The notes under the pieces: generated by a model
Database searches by the model: none
Told to the model about the DNA's origin: nothing
Seen by the model: only the letters and a program-made list of their open reading frames with translations
DNA from: Nymphaea colorata
Lineage: Eukaryota > Streptophyta > Magnoliopsida > Nymphaeales > Nymphaeaceae
DNA length: 64,000 nt
Assembly (NCBI RefSeq): GCF_008831285.2
Contig: NC_045139.1
Span: 9,334,204-9,398,203 of the forward strand
Direction: 5' to 3'
Shown: positions 49,121 to 61,113 of the stretch, piece after piece
Position numbering within the stretch: position 1 is the stretch's first letter
Layout of the letters: each line of letters starts with the position of its first letter
Made by a program: the position numbers and the translations under genes

Positions 49121-51030
49121 GTTTATACTCATATGGCACCCCAACAACCAAATAAGTTATCTGCTAGTGCTTAATCATGTATTTTTCTTGGATGTAGTAG
49201 CTGCCACAAAGGGTATATTTGCTATAATCCTGTCACAAACAAGATTGTTATTTCCAGGAATTTGATTTTTGATGAATCCGCTTTCGTGTACTCTTTCATG
49301 CCTCTCATAGTACATGAAATTTCCAAATGAATTGGTGTTAGTCAAGTTTTGTCGAACCTTGTTTCTAGACCAAACAACAAACGAAACTAGACTTGATCAT
49401 GTCCTACATGGACCTTTATATAATCTGAATCTTAACAAGCTTGGTCATCTAAGCTTCACTAATGAATCTATTGGTTCACTTGAGACACCGACATTGATTG
49501 AGAATGAACCTGTGCCAATAACAGTTGAGCCAACTCATGACCAGTCTCCATCTCTTCTGCAGCCTCCTCTTAGATCCCATCCTATGGTGACCCGGTCTCA
49601 AGATGGAACAAGTCAACCCAATAACTATCTCATTCCGACTACGATAGATGAAGTTGAACTCATGTGTTTGGATGAAGCTCAGGAAGATACTAAATAGATG
49701 CAGGCCATGAAGGAGGAGATAGAAGCTCTCCACAAAAATAAGACTTGGGAATTGAACCCATTTGACCCCAAACAAACTATAATTGGATAAAAATGGATTT
49801 ATAAGATCAAAAGCTATCTTGATGGAATCATCGGCTGATACAAAGCTTGCCTTGTTGCTAAGGATATAGCCAATGACAAGGAATTGACTACTTCAACATA
49901 TTCAATGCAGTTATTAAATCAGCCACTATCAGACTTGTTTTTACTGTTGGTCACAGTCGTGGATAGCAGATTCATCAATTCGACGTAAATAATCCTTTCT
50001 TGGATGGACTACTAATGGAAGAAGTATATATGAGTCGACCACTTGGGTTTGAAAATATGAATCATGCTCAGCATGTCTGTTGACTGGGAAAAACATTGTA
50101 TGGACTAAAACAAGTTCCTCGTGCATGGTTTCATAGTTTAAAATGTTATATGGAGACAAACAGATTTGTCGAATCCAAGTTAGATTCCTTGTTTTCATAT
50201 GATCTAGGGGATCTTCTAGTATCTACCTGTTGATATATGTGGATGATCTCATACTTATTGGAAGCTCAAATCATGAAGTGCAATCTTTTATATGTGAAAT
50301 CAGCTGCAAATTTTTCATTAAGGATCAGGTACTCTTCATTATTTTCTTTGAATTAAAGTGACTTACACAAATTTTACTTTACTTCTTTGTAAACAGAAAT
50401 ATGTTTAAGATATCCTACAACGTGCTAACATGGGACTTGCTAAATTAGTGGTGACTCTTGCTACACCTAATGTGAACTTATCCAAGCATGAAAGGGAGAT
50501 GTTACTAGATGGCAAACTATATCAGAGCTCTGTGGGAGCCCTGAAATATGTTACTCTTACTCTTCCAGACATCGCCTTTGCTATTAATAAAGCATGTCAT
50601 TTTATGCATGCTCCCACTGATCTTCATTGGAATCATGTCAAACTCATTCTTAGACACCTACAAGGAACCATATCCCATGGCATCATGATCCAAAAATCTT
50701 CAGATTGGACACTGGATGCCTACTCATATTGCTTAGGAGGCTATGTTAAATCATGGGGGTCCAATAAACAACATATCGTTGCTAGGTCTAACACGGAGAG
50801 ATAACATAAGGCCATGACAATGGCTGTTTCTGAATTAATACGGTTGAAGTCTCTTCTTAAAGATTTGCACATTCCTCGGAAAGGCATTTGAGTTTTAAGA
50901 TGTGACAACTTGGGAGCAACCTACATCGCAGTTAATCCTATTTTCCATGCTTGCACCAAACACATTGAAATAGATTTTCATTTTGTTAGAGAGAAGGTGG
51001 CTAATCAGGAAATACTGGTTGCATTTATCA
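49121..51030 (+). mobile_element. Copia family 2, copy B, 3' segment
   Basis: Continues integrase into RT: 49314-49697, RT start near 49640-49800 with stops, RT palm with the Y-x-DD region at about 50231-50265 (IYVDDLILIG after a frame slip), 50430-50804 (RT connection and RNase H), and [18 protein letters not shown] at 50960-51020. It ends at the same point as copy A and lacks an LTR. Confidence 0.88.
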
Positions 51031-52600
51031 GTTTTATACCCATTCTTTGTGAAATTGAGTCATGCTTCTTGATCCCATTGTATGTGGAAACTTTAACTTA
51101 GCTCGATATTGTCTTGTTTTTTCTATGACTTTGCCTGAAAATGAACATAACATTTACTCTAAGTATTAACTTGTAAAACAAAATGTACATACAAGTAAAA
51201 AAATAGTTACTCCAAAATTAAAGTAGATACCTGCCACTCTGGTGAATCCCATCTTTTCAAGAAATCTTTCCATTTTGCCAAATCAACCCTACGTTCTGAT
51301 TCATTATCATCTATATTCTTCTAATTCCTTTTCAAATGGATCAAAATATTTTTTCATTATCTCACACTTCCATTCTTTCCACACCATAATTAATTTTAAC
51401 GTCACCCATGACTTCATAATTTTTTCTAACTGAAATTTTGCCTGCAAATTAGACCATTCAACATTATACATACAATCACAAGCAAAGTAAAATTTAAATA
51501 CTGCATGCCTATACTTGATCCCACGTATTGTCCTTCTATGTGGATAGCATGTCCCACCAAGTGTCATAATTGATTGGAGCCATATAATAACCGTCATCTT
51601 AAAGGATTTTCTTTATTCAATACACCATTCAAAAGTTGAAGGAAAAAATAAATTAAAAATTTATATGGTGGGAAGGAAAAAGAAACATAAACATTAGAAG
51701 ATGGAATCAGCCCAAATCCATCCAACAATTAAAATCTAATATATATTTACATGTACTAACTTCATGTTTTCTTTCTTAAAATTTGAACTTCCATGTTATA
51801 CAACACAAGGATATGAATGGCTTTCAAAACTAAAACCATTTACTTCCATGTCATACGGCACTACAAGGATATGAATGGCTTCAAAACATAAAACCATTTT
51901 GTCATCACAATTTATGAAGCATTCAGAGAATCATGCACACGATGAATTGCAACTATCCTTGCATGTATCAATCAAATTTTGAGATACAAATATAAAATAG
52001 CAAGATATTCATGGGCAATCTTGTCATTTCAACGTTCCCTAATGTGCACAAAAGGTCAAACCAACTCGTGAGATGTGTTTTATTTATTTTTTGCAAGAAT
52101 CAGGTGACGTTCAATGAAAATAAAAAGTGGTCTCCAAAGAACAATATTGATGTGACATTTTGCTCATCTCCTGTTAACAAAGCAGGTTATATGTACAGGC
52201 TTGTGTACCATGCACAAACCTATGTGCAAGACAACTACTCTTGAAAATGGGCCATGGGAACACATGTCCTGAGTTGCAAATTTGTATGGTTTGTTGAGGG
52301 AATCCTTGTACATGTAGTGAAGTTGAGGATCCATTTTGTTTTCCTTTCTCTTTGTTTTTTTCTCCTTTAATTTGGACAAATTACTATTTTATTTTACTAT
52401 TCATTGCTTTTATTATGATCAGTCTTAAAACAATAAAAACAAATGATTAGCCTTAAAACTATAAAAACCACAAGGATATGAATGACATCTAAAACTAAAA
52501 TAATTTTGCCATCCCAATTGCAACCAGCCTTGCCACATAATGATAATATCCTGAGATATAATCATAAATCAGTAGAATATGAATCGTTTCTGAATTTTGA
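51031..52600. repeat. Spacer S, copy 2
   Basis: Duplicate of 7631-9040 carrying the full CACTA-like fragment. No other coding content is supported. Confidence 0.8.
51230..51600 (-). pseudogene. CACTA (En/Spm) transposase-related exon fragment
   Basis: Minus-strand frame 51597-51307 (VEWSNLQAKFQLEKIMKSWV, MVWKEWK, KKYFDPFEKELEEYR). After a one-base slip it continues as ERRVDLAKWKDFLKRWDSPE, then WQ, followed directly by GTATCT, a plausible splice donor. A W-x-x-F(L)-x-x-W-x-S-P-E-W-Q segment following a KxxYFDP helix is the pattern of plant En/Spm-type Transposase_24 proteins. The catalytic DDE part is absent. I infer a captured or relic exon; a profile search is needed to be sure. Confidence 0.5.
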
Positions 52601-52684
52601 GAGGAAACCACAGCTCTTATCAAGCATGTTTAACGATTATGTATAAAATGTTTAACGATCAAGCATGTTTAATGATTATGAACT

Positions 52685-53015
52685 TCAATGTCATACAACC
52701 ACTCGAAGAGACCTCAGCGATGGTAGGTATGGTGGCATGTAGTGACGACGATGTGATCGGTCGAGTCGAACTCTTCAGGACAGAGGGCACAATAATCATC
52801 ACCAAGGCACTGGAGGAGCTGATCGTAGCCATGCCCGCCACTGGGTTCACGAGCCTCTTCGTCACTTATCTCTGTTGTGCAATCTATACGGATCTCCAGT
52901 AAGATCGTCGAAAGAGGTGGGTGGCTGTTCCTGGCCGGCAAGATCTTGTCCCTAATGGTAGTAGCAACTTCATATTTTGCCTTCTCTGCTGCCTGGGGAG
53001 ACATATCCATGTCGT
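52685..53015 (-). pseudogene. RING-H2 pseudogene R6 (truncated at both ends)
   Basis: Minus strand from MDMSPQAAEKAKYEVATTIR through PPLSTILLEIRIDC to CALCPEEFDSTDHIVVTTC and HHTYHR, then TGA where Ser and Cys should follow, then GLFEWLYD before homology ends at about 52690. The N-terminal third is missing: near 53015 the sequence jumps to U flank (ATATAGTGTTAGGC). The second half of the RING is gone, so it cannot fold. Confidence 0.82.
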
Positions 53016-53489
53016 CATGGAGTGTTCGATATAGTGTTAGGCTGTTATGACTAATAAATCTGGAATTATGGTCTCAATAGGTAAATGGAGATGTCTTTGA
53101 CATTTTTACAGAGCTTGCCAAATTCATTAGATTTAGATGTAAAAAACACATATGGCTGTGGTTTAGATAATAGTCACAAAAAATAAGGTTTTTTTGAAAA
53201 ATACAAACAAAGCCCAGGAAAAAAGTCAGCAGTTTAAAACTTTAAAAAAAAAAACAACTTTTTAAAAATACCAGAAAATAAATAAAAAAACAATGTTTTC
53301 CTTTTTCCATTTTAAGTGTTTTTTTTCACGTTTTTTTATGCCAAAATGCGTTTCATTATCTAATTTATATTTTTTCCATTTTGGTTTATTTTTAGGTGTT
53401 GATGTAATTATTTTTTAATATATTAACATTTTGCTTAATGTTTAGGATTTTTAAAAATTTACCAGCTCACCATATTATACCAAACAAGA
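53016..53489. repeat. Unit U5 flank
   Basis: Usual U flank order with A/T-rich blocks. No gene. Confidence 0.6.
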
Positions 53490-53850
53490 TCTTGCTGTTT
53501 GAAATGCCAGCACGTTTTTTGTGCCTATGGTCGAGGGATCAGAAGGTTGATCAAGTCCAAATCCATGCTATGGGATATTAATGAGACCTTCTGCGGACAA
53601 GATCAGTTTGCGCTGCAGTTGGTCATGGATTTGCAATTGCCTGGTGCTCATGTATTTCTTTTGTTCTTCTTCACACCTTGTCCGCAGCAAGATAAAGATT
53701 TCTTGGCTGCCTTGTGGAAAAAGTATGCAGAATGCACTGAAGGCCCAGCGGGTTCTTTTGTTTCTGCCTAGTAAAGGCTCGAGTTCTCAGTAAAAAACCA
53801 TGCTAGAAGGTGTTGGGACATCCGTGATTTTGGCAGAAAAGGAAGAAAGA
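53490..53850 (+). pseudogene. Unrecognised exon-like block, U5 copy (longest frame)
   Basis: The frame 53499-53771 reads WDINETFCGQDQFALQLVMD, LQLPGAHV, then QQDKDFLAALWKKYAECTEG, ending PAGSFVSA and stop. CCGCAG before CAAGATAAAG looks like a splice acceptor, so the part from QDKDF may be one exon and the LPGAHV part may be intronic or another exon. No family recognised. Confidence 0.45.
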
Positions 53851-54089
53851 GTTGTCCTAATGATACCTATCAGGATGAACCCTTTTTTTATCTGATTGTG
53901 TTAAGAAAGTGGTAATGATGACTAATTTATATCAGATATCCTGACATAGTCTTGCAGCCATAAAACTTTCTCCATTATTAATTATGTGTGCGTGTGTGTT
54001 TTTTTACCAACCATATATGTACATATGAAATATTAGAAAAAGAAATGACAAGGGGCCACCTAAAATAACTGATAAAGAGAATAATGGGA
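53851..54089. repeat. Short U distal remnant
   Basis: Matches 57190-57420 (GATACCTATCAGGATGA, CCTGACATAGTCTTGCAGCC, ATGTACATATGAAATATTAG), then copia copy C begins. Confidence 0.65.
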
Positions 54090-55682
54090 GGAAAGTTCAT
54101 GAGCAGAGAATTTTCCAGCTATCTTGAAAATCAAGGGATTAGTTGATGGCTTGCTTGTCCCTACACATCCCAACGAAAGGGGATACTTGAAAGATAACTC
54201 TGACATTTAGTAGAAATGGATCTATGCATGCTTCTTTAGGCCTCCATGCCAAGCCAGTTCTGGTATAATGCCTTCACAATGAAAATTCATATTATTAATT
54301 AGCTCCCCTGAAGTGAATTTCAAAATAAAGCCCCTTATGAAATGATGTCTGGAAAGAGTTCCATGCAATACTTATATGGCACCCCAACGGACAAATGAGT
54401 TATCTCCTAGTGCTTAATCATCTATTTTTCTTGGATGTAGTACCTGCCACGAAGGATATATTTGCTATAATCCTGTTACAAACAAGATTGTTATTTCCAG
54501 CTATATGATTTTTGATGAATCCTTTTTCATGTACTCTGGGTGTCGTGTGCCTCTCACAGTACATGAAATTTCCAAATGGATTGGTGTTAGTCAAGTTTTG
54601 TCGAACCCTGTTTCTAGACCAAACAACAAACAAAACTAGACTTGAACATGTCCTCCATGGGCCTTTATATAATCTGAATCTTAACCATCTTGGTCATCTA
54701 AGCTCTACCAATGATTCTATTGGTTCAGTCGTGACACCCAACACCGATTGAGAATGAACCTGTGCCAACAATACTTGAACCATCTCGTGTTAAGTCTCCA
54801 TCTCATCTGCAGTCCCCTATTAGATCCCATCCTATGGTGACCCAGTCTCAAGATGGAACACGTCAACCCAATATCCATCTAACTCAGACTATGATAGATG
54901 AAGTTGAACCCACGTGCATGAATGAAGCTCTGGAAGATCCTAAATGGATGCAGGCCATGAAGGAGGAGATTGAAGCTCTCCACAAAAATAAGACTTTGGA
55001 ATTGGCCCCGTTTGATCCCAAACAAAATATCATTGCATACAAACGGATTTATAAGATCAAAAGGCATCTTGATGGAATCATCAGTAGATACAAAACTTTC
55101 CTTGTTACTAAGGATATAGCGAACGCCAAAAAATTGACTACTTCGACACATTCAATCCAGTTATTAAACCAACAACTATTAGACTTTTACTATTGCTCAC
55201 TGTCGTGGATGGCACATTCATCAATTGGATGTAAATAATGCCTCCTGGATAGACTACTAAAAGAAGAAGTATATATGAGTCAACCACCTCAATTTGAAAA
55301 TATGCATAATGCTTACCATGTCTGTAGACTGGGAAAGGCATTGTATGGACCAAAACAAGCTCCTCGTGCATGGTTTCATAATTTAAAATGTTATATACAG
55401 ACAAACAGATTCGTCAAATCCAAGTCAGATTCTATGTTTTCATATGATCTAGGGGATCCTCTAGTATCTACTGCTGATGTATGTGGATGATTTCATACTT
55501 ATCGGAAGCTCAAATCATGAAGTGCAGGCTTTTATATGTGAAATCAGCTGCAAATTTTTCATTAAGGATTAGGTACTTTTCATTATTTTCTTGGAATTAA
55601 ACTGACTTACAAAAATTTTACTTTACTTCTTTGTCAACAAAAATATGTTTAAGGTATCCTACAACATGCTAACATGGGACTT
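54090..55682 (+). mobile_element. Copia family 2, copy C (truncated)
   Basis: Starts inside integrase (AGAGAATTTTCCAGCTATC), has a small deletion near 54365 that removes the GACTTTTGGATG segment, then integrase end (54512-54751), RT (54762-55238, EVEPTCMNEALEDPKWMQAM) and 55275-55490 (LYGPKQAPRAW) with the YVDD region at about 55475. It ends abruptly at about 55682, inside the RT connection region, fused to RING pseudogene R7. Confidence 0.88.
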
Positions 55683-55965
55683 ACTGGCCAGCAAGACCTC
55701 ATCCTTAATGGTAGTAGCAACCTCATATTTCGCTTTCTCTGCTGCCTGGGAATCCATATCCATGTCGTCATGGAGTGTCCGATAGGACAGTTGCTGGATA
55801 TAATCCAAGTCATTACCCTGTGAGGAATACATGGTGATGGTTTTCTGCTCATAGCAGCATTGGCGCTTTGTCACCACATCGTCTTCCCCGATGACCTTCA
55901 GTATATCTTTGAGGAAGAATGCTATCTTTACTTGGCACCTCCTCTGTGATGAGACTTGGTTACCA
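55683..55965 (-). pseudogene. RING-H2 pseudogene R7 (N-terminal part only)
   Basis: The minus strand carries AFFLKDILKVIGEDDVVTKR, CCYEQKTITMYSSQGNDLDY and AEKAKYEVATTIKDEVLLAS, then the copia junction. The whole RING and the linker are missing. Sequence is very close to R1, and like R1 it has no intact N-terminal start. Confidence 0.82.
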
Positions 55966-56439
55966 GATCAAATAGATATAGTGTAAGGCTGTTATGACAA
56001 ATAAATTGGGAATTATGGTCTCAATAAGTAAATGGAGATCTTTGACATTTTTACTGAGCTTGCCAATTTCATTAGATTTATATGTAAAAAACATATATGG
56101 CTGTGGTTTAGATAATAGTCACAAAAAATAAGGTTTTTTTAAAAAAAATACAAACAAAACCCAAGAAAAATGTCAGCAGTTTAAAACTAAAAAAAAAAAA
56201 CTCTTTCTAAAAAATACCAAAAAAGCAAAAAAAAAATCTGTTTTTCATTTTAAGTGTTGTTTTCTTCACGTTTTTAATGCCAAAATGTGTTTTGTTATCT
56301 AATTTATATTTTTATTTTTGGTTTACTTTTACGTGTTTATGTTATTATTTTTTAATATATTAAGATATTGCTTAATGTTTACGATTTTTAAAAATTTACC
56401 CGCTTACCGTATTATACCGAAAAAGATCCTGTTGTTTGA
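55966..56439. repeat. Unit U6 flank
   Basis: Close match to 9723-10180 (GGGAATTATGGTCTCAATAA, GTCAGCAGTTTAAAACT). No gene. Confidence 0.65.
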
Positions 56440-56890
56440 AAAGCCAGAACGTTTTTTGTGCCCATGGTCGAGGGATAAGAAGGTTGATCAAGTCCAAATC
56501 CATGCTATCACATTTTAATACCTTTAGTAACTCAACATCAGCTTTCGTTGCAGTTATTCATGGATTTGCAATTGCCTGGCGCTCATGTAGTTCTTTTGTT
56601 CTTCTTCTCTAGTTCTTTTGTTGTTCTTCACACCTTGTCCGCAGCAAGACGAAGATTTCTTCACTGCCTGGTGGAAAAAGCATGCAGAATGCATTGAAGG
56701 CCCAGCTGCTTCTTTTGTTTCTTCCTAGAAAAGCTCCAGTTCTCAGTCAAAACCTTGGCTACAAGGTGTGGGGACACTCATAATTTTGGCACAAGAGGAA
56801 GAAAGAGTTGGAACTCCTGTAAAAGGTGGATTTCATGAGGTACGGTGAGCTGGTGGACGTGATATTTGTTTGATCCCATATAGTTTAGGT
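56440..56890 (+). pseudogene. Unrecognised exon-like block, U6 copy
   Basis: Codons for QDEDFFTAWWKKHAECIEGP, then AASFVSS with an early TAG, then GTLIILAQEEERVGTPV, GGFHEV and GRDICLIPYSLGC followed by a stop. The distal part is best preserved here. Confidence 0.45.
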
Positions 56891-57341
56891 TGCTGATGGT
56901 CAATGCTTACAAGAAATAACCTTATAGAAACAGACTCTGTATCTTAACATATTGGATCATATCTTTATGTGAAATTGAACATATTTCTAATTTAATAAGG
57001 TTGATAGTTGTTTATTTTCCTAAAATGGGTCTCTGTTATTGTGGTTATCACCCTCTGTATAGAGAAGCAAAATTTTCCGCATTATAATCCTGTATGGAGT
57101 GAGCTGCATCTCATTTCTTAGGAACTGAATCTTAAACATTAATCTATTTTAAAGTTTATACAAACCTAATTCAAATTAAAGAAACATTGGTTGCTATAGA
57201 ATGATACCTATCAGGATGACCCTTTTTTACTGATCTGATTGTGTTAATAAAGTGGTAACGATCACTAATTTTTATCAGTTATCCTGACATAGTCTTGCAG
57301 CCAAAAAACTATATCCATTATTAATTAAAGGAGAGGCTTGT

Positions 57342-57375
<34 letters not shown>

Positions 57376-57660
57376 GTGTGTGTGTGTTTTACCAACCTTA
57401 TATGTACATATGAAATATTAGAAAAAGAAATGTCAAGGGTGACAAGGAAGGCGGGTACGGGTTAGGTATCCTGTAGGGTTCGGCTTGATAACTAAGCGGC
57501 TTTTATATGTACATATGTCTTCGTTTTCCATTCTCTTGGCCATGAAAAGATGTTTTCACTTTTCACTTGTAAGCGTTCCTTGTTTCTGTTAAAATTTCAT
57601 GCTAATTACGGGGGTTTTCAAATTGTCAAGCGGGCTTTGTGAAATTTGTTTTAGCTCGAG
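56891..57660. repeat. Unit U6 distal part
   Basis: Parallels 17160-17550. At 57335-57380 lies AGAGGCTTGT, (TA)n, then GACACACAGTGTGTGTG, the inverse of the array at 45253-45290. Confidence 0.65.
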
Positions 57661-58019
57661 CCCCTTTCCAAGGAAATAACGGATATTCGTCCGATCGACG
57701 TTTTTAATTTCCAGTCTGATTAATGCACGTTCTTTCTTCAACTTTTTGCTCTTATAATTCTCAAATGAACTTTCCTGTTTTAATTGTCTGAATGCTATTG
57801 TTATTTAACATGACTGTCAGCTGAAATTGGAAAAGTGTGAATATATATCTATGTCTGTTACTTATATGCATATTCTCGATAAAAAGAATGCTTTATTTAA
57901 CTAAAAATACGTTGATTGTTGGAGAGGGTGATTAATATTAAGGTATTTTATTCATTTGATGAACATCGCATACTTTCAGACAATAGTTAGCTTTCTTTTC
58001 CTGCAAATTTCTGAATTGT
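57661..58019. repeat. Unit V, copy 4, left half
   Basis: V blocks up to GAATTGTCTCCCAGT, where hAT-2 is inserted. The right half resumes at 59430. Confidence 0.8.
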
Positions 58020-58027
58020 CTCCCAGT
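58020..58027. repeat. hAT-2 left target-site duplication
   Basis: CTCCCAGT, identical to 59422-59429. Confidence 0.93.
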
Positions 58028-59421
58028 CTATGTCACCTGAGTGCAGGATGCGGGTGCCGGTGTGGGTGCTGGTGCGGGTGCCGGTGCAGCACATCTCAAA
58101 AAATTTAGGTGCGGCGGTGCGGTTAGAGTATTTTATATTTTTAAAATATAATAATATAAACCACAAAATTATTAAACAACAAGATCAAAATTGCAATTTG
58201 CTAATCATGATATCATTATCAATCATCAATTCAAAATTCAACAACAAATATATATCATCAATTCAACATTCAAACCGTAGTTTATGATGTCTCTCAGCCC
58301 CCAATTTAGTGTAAATCTCATTCAGTTCATTCAAATTCATATGACTAAGGACGTTAGGTTCTCAAATTGCCTCAAATCCAAGATCTAACCAAACATGTTG
58401 TTGGGCAGTTGCCCTAATTATTTAGTACTGTAGTTACAAGCCCATTAATTTTCTAAGTCGAAGTCGCCTGCTAATTGCTAAAGCATGCATTGAGAATTGG
58501 TTGAATGAAATCGAAATCTGAAGCATCTATGAATCGATTTTACAATGATCGATATATATTATGTTGTCTTACTTTTAGAACTTGTGTGATAGGAATAGGA
58601 ATATGCTTTTAAAATAACGTATTTTTCTCATCAAATGCCTTAGTAAATTGTGGGATATTGCAATCACAAAATAGATAGCTGTAACCTGTAAGTAACCCAA
58701 CTTACTCTCCCTCTAGACGCGCCTCTTACGCCTCAGGCATGTCTTTTTCTTTTTTTTTTTTTTTGTATATAAAATTTAAAAAACTTAAAGAAAAGAAGAA
58801 AAAAATGGCTGATGGGTTTCAGCAAAGGTATAAGTATAACATGAACAAAACTCATTCTCAATTTCTCATCCTTCGGCGGTTGAAAACATGGCAGCAGCAG
58901 AACACAACTGTTTTGGTGAGGGAGCAGCGCGCAGAGAAAAAGCGGCGTCACAAAGAGAGGGAGCAGCGCACAGAAAGGGAGCAGCGAGTTCTGGGTGAGG
59001 GAGCAGCAGCTGCAGCACAGAGAGAGGGATCACGGAGCACCGGAGCAGAGAGAGGCCGAGAGGGACTGCTTGAGACTGTGAGAGGGAAAGAACAGAGAAG
59101 CCGATCGTGGCTGCCAGGCTGCGTGAGAGTTGAGACAGTGAGAGGGAGAGAACAGGTAAGCTGAGCGTGCCCTAACCCTTAAGTTAAAAGGTAAAAATTA
59201 AAAAACGCCCAAAATTTGGACGGAAATGGGCAGGTGCTGTTTGACCGCACCCGACGCGTGTTTGACATGAGTCGGGTGCGCGTCCGAAAATGGACGATTT
59301 CAGTCAGGTGCGGCTGACCGCACCTGTCTCACGTTGACCCTTTTGGGTGCGCACCTGAAGCGCACCCGCACCCGCACCGACACGGGTGCGGGTCCAAATT
59401 GGGCGCACCCAGGTATCATAG
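58028..59421. mobile_element. Non-autonomous hAT transposon hAT-2 (1394 bp)
   Basis: The ends CTATGTCACCTGAGTGC and the complement of CTATGATACCTGGGTGC form a terminal inverted repeat close to that of hAT-1. A perfect 8-bp duplication flanks it. GC-rich GGTGCGGGTGC subterminal arrays are at 58044-58112 and 59232-59412. The unoccupied target exists in V1 (10745-10752) and V3 (41268-41275). Internally there is A/T-rich sequence and a GAGAGGGAGCAGCG-rich part (58915-59160) related, in inverse orientation, to the C/T-rich part of hAT-1. The 141-codon frame at 58739-59164 is low-complexity and not a transposase. Confidence 0.9.
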
Positions 59422-59429
59422 CTCCCAGT
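59422..59429. repeat. hAT-2 right target-site duplication
   Basis: CTCCCAGT, an exact repeat of 58020-58027. Confidence 0.93.
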
Positions 59430-59789
59430 ATGTAAAAGAGCCACACACACACACACACACACATATATCTATATTTATTTATTTGAAGAAGACAAACATA
59501 TGTAATAACTCGCTTCTTAAAGGATTTTCTTTATTCAGTGGACCATTCAGAAGTGAAATGAAAAAGGAAATTACGTTTTATATGGTGGGAACAGAAAAAA
59601 CAAAAGATAAGACTTTAAAATATAGAATCAGCTCAATCCAGTACTAAACTAATGTACTAACTAATGTTTTTGCAAATTCTCAAAACGTTGGTTCATTTTT
59701 TATTTTTTCCAGGGCATTTTTGTCATTTAAACTTTCTCAAACATGCTCATTGGGTCAAAGATATGTTTAGTCATTTTGGCTAAAATCCA
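59430..59789. repeat. Unit V, copy 4, right half
   Basis: Resumes with ATGTAAAAGAGCCACACA, the (CA)n array at 59442-59476 with a very short TA part, and CAGTGGACCATTCAGAAG. Confidence 0.8.
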
Positions 59790-60140
59790 CATGAGTCGAG
59801 TTGACCATCTAGAGCTTTACTCGGCTCAAAAACCTTGAGCTCATTATAGCAAGCTCGAGCTCGAACTCGACTCCTTTAACTCGTTGAGGCATTAACTCGT
59901 TTAGCGTTAACTTAAGTAAGCATTAACTCGTGTAACTTGTTTAACTCGTTTAACTTGTTAAACCGGCTTTGTCCATATTATATAGAGGACCGATTTGCAT
60001 GTCAAATCGATTTCCTAAAACTCAAACTCAACACGTTTATCATTTCGAGTATCGTTGTAAGCTCGAATCCGACTCATTTATAAATGAGTCGAACACGAGT
60101 CAAGTTTCTTTGAGCGAGTTTGTGTTGATCCCGAGTCAGC
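59790..60140. repeat. Degenerate GAGCTCGA/CTCGTTTAACT repeat, copy of 19348-19760
   Basis: Block order matches 19348-19760, including TATAGCAAGCTCGAGCTCG and GTTAAACCGGCTTTGTCCAT. Confidence 0.6.
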
Positions 60141-60962
60141 TTGTATTATGTGCATGACATGTATTGTTGAAGTATTGTTGAAAGTAAGCAACTGGGACAC
60201 ATGTCATGATGCACCGAGAGCTGGCCAGATGTACCATAATGAACATAACCACTGGGCAAGATCTACCCTAATGAACATAACCAATAAGATGGCCTCTGAA
60301 CAGATGCCAGCCATTCACTCGGCCTTCTTGAATACAGGAGCACCAGAAATCAGCTTAAACCATTAATGTGAGACTTGCAGGTTTGTAATGTGAATTTCCT
60401 TGAATGTGAAATGAAGTTGAGAATCCCATTTGTTTCCACTTTTTTTTGTTTTTTTGTTTTGCTTGTCTTACCTTCTTCGGCCCAATTGCTTTGGACAAAT
60501 TACTGTTTTATTTTACTATTATTGCTTTTACAATGATCATTCTTAAAACAATAAAAACAAATTACTAGTCTTAAGACAATAAAAGCCATTTCACCACTTA
60601 AAACTAAAACTTTTTCACCGTCCCAATTGCAACTGTCCGTGCCGTGTAACGATCAAATCGTGAGATATAAGAAGAAATCACTAGAATATGAATCACAACA
60701 AAAATTGAAACCATTTCCAGAATTTCAAAGGTAAACCACTATTCATAGTAAGAATTTTGAATGCTCATATATAAAATGCTGGGAACTTTTCATCATAAGA
60801 ACATAAGTTTTGTACAAGATATCAAATGTAAGTTGAGACGAGAAAGTATGCTAACCTACCATCTTAAAGCTTCCATATTATTTGAAAACAAACTAGCAAT
60901 TATATTTTGCTTCTTGATCAATCACAACATATTGCCAAAAGACTCCAAGCAAAGTTGATCTG
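60141..60962. repeat. Unit W3 left part
   Basis: Parallels 19760-20516 (TGACATGTATTGTTGA, CATAACCACTGGGCA, GCCATTCACTCGGCC, TTCATCATAAGAACATAAG). No gene is supported. Confidence 0.75.
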
Positions 60963-61113
60963 TCAAAATTTAATTGGGCCATCAGCGATTGGAGCCATGT
61001 TAGATTGGCAGATTGGGTAGGTGTATGGCCGAAGATATGTATTGTGGCATGTGGTGATGACAATGTCACTGGGCGAGCTGAACTTGTTATGGCATATCGA
61101 CAATATTGATGAG
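60963..61113 (-). pseudogene. RING-H2 C-terminal remnant R3b (uninterrupted)
   Basis: The minus strand reads ILSICHNKFSSPSDIVITTC, HNTYLRPYTYPICQ, then NMAPIADGPIKF and a stop at 60963-60965. Compared with R2, the first zinc Cys is Leu, HxxH is broken (His to Leu), the next Cys is Pro and one of the last pair is Tyr. The upstream half of the gene is absent. It preserves the pre-insertion structure of the chromovirus target (GGTGA at 61053-61057). Confidence 0.7.

Noticed and set aside
58739-59164. 141-codon frame with KKK and REQR repeats as a possible hAT transposase
   Set aside because: Driven by GAGAGGGAGCAGCG repeats; lacks the hAT dimerisation motif and any zinc-finger pattern.
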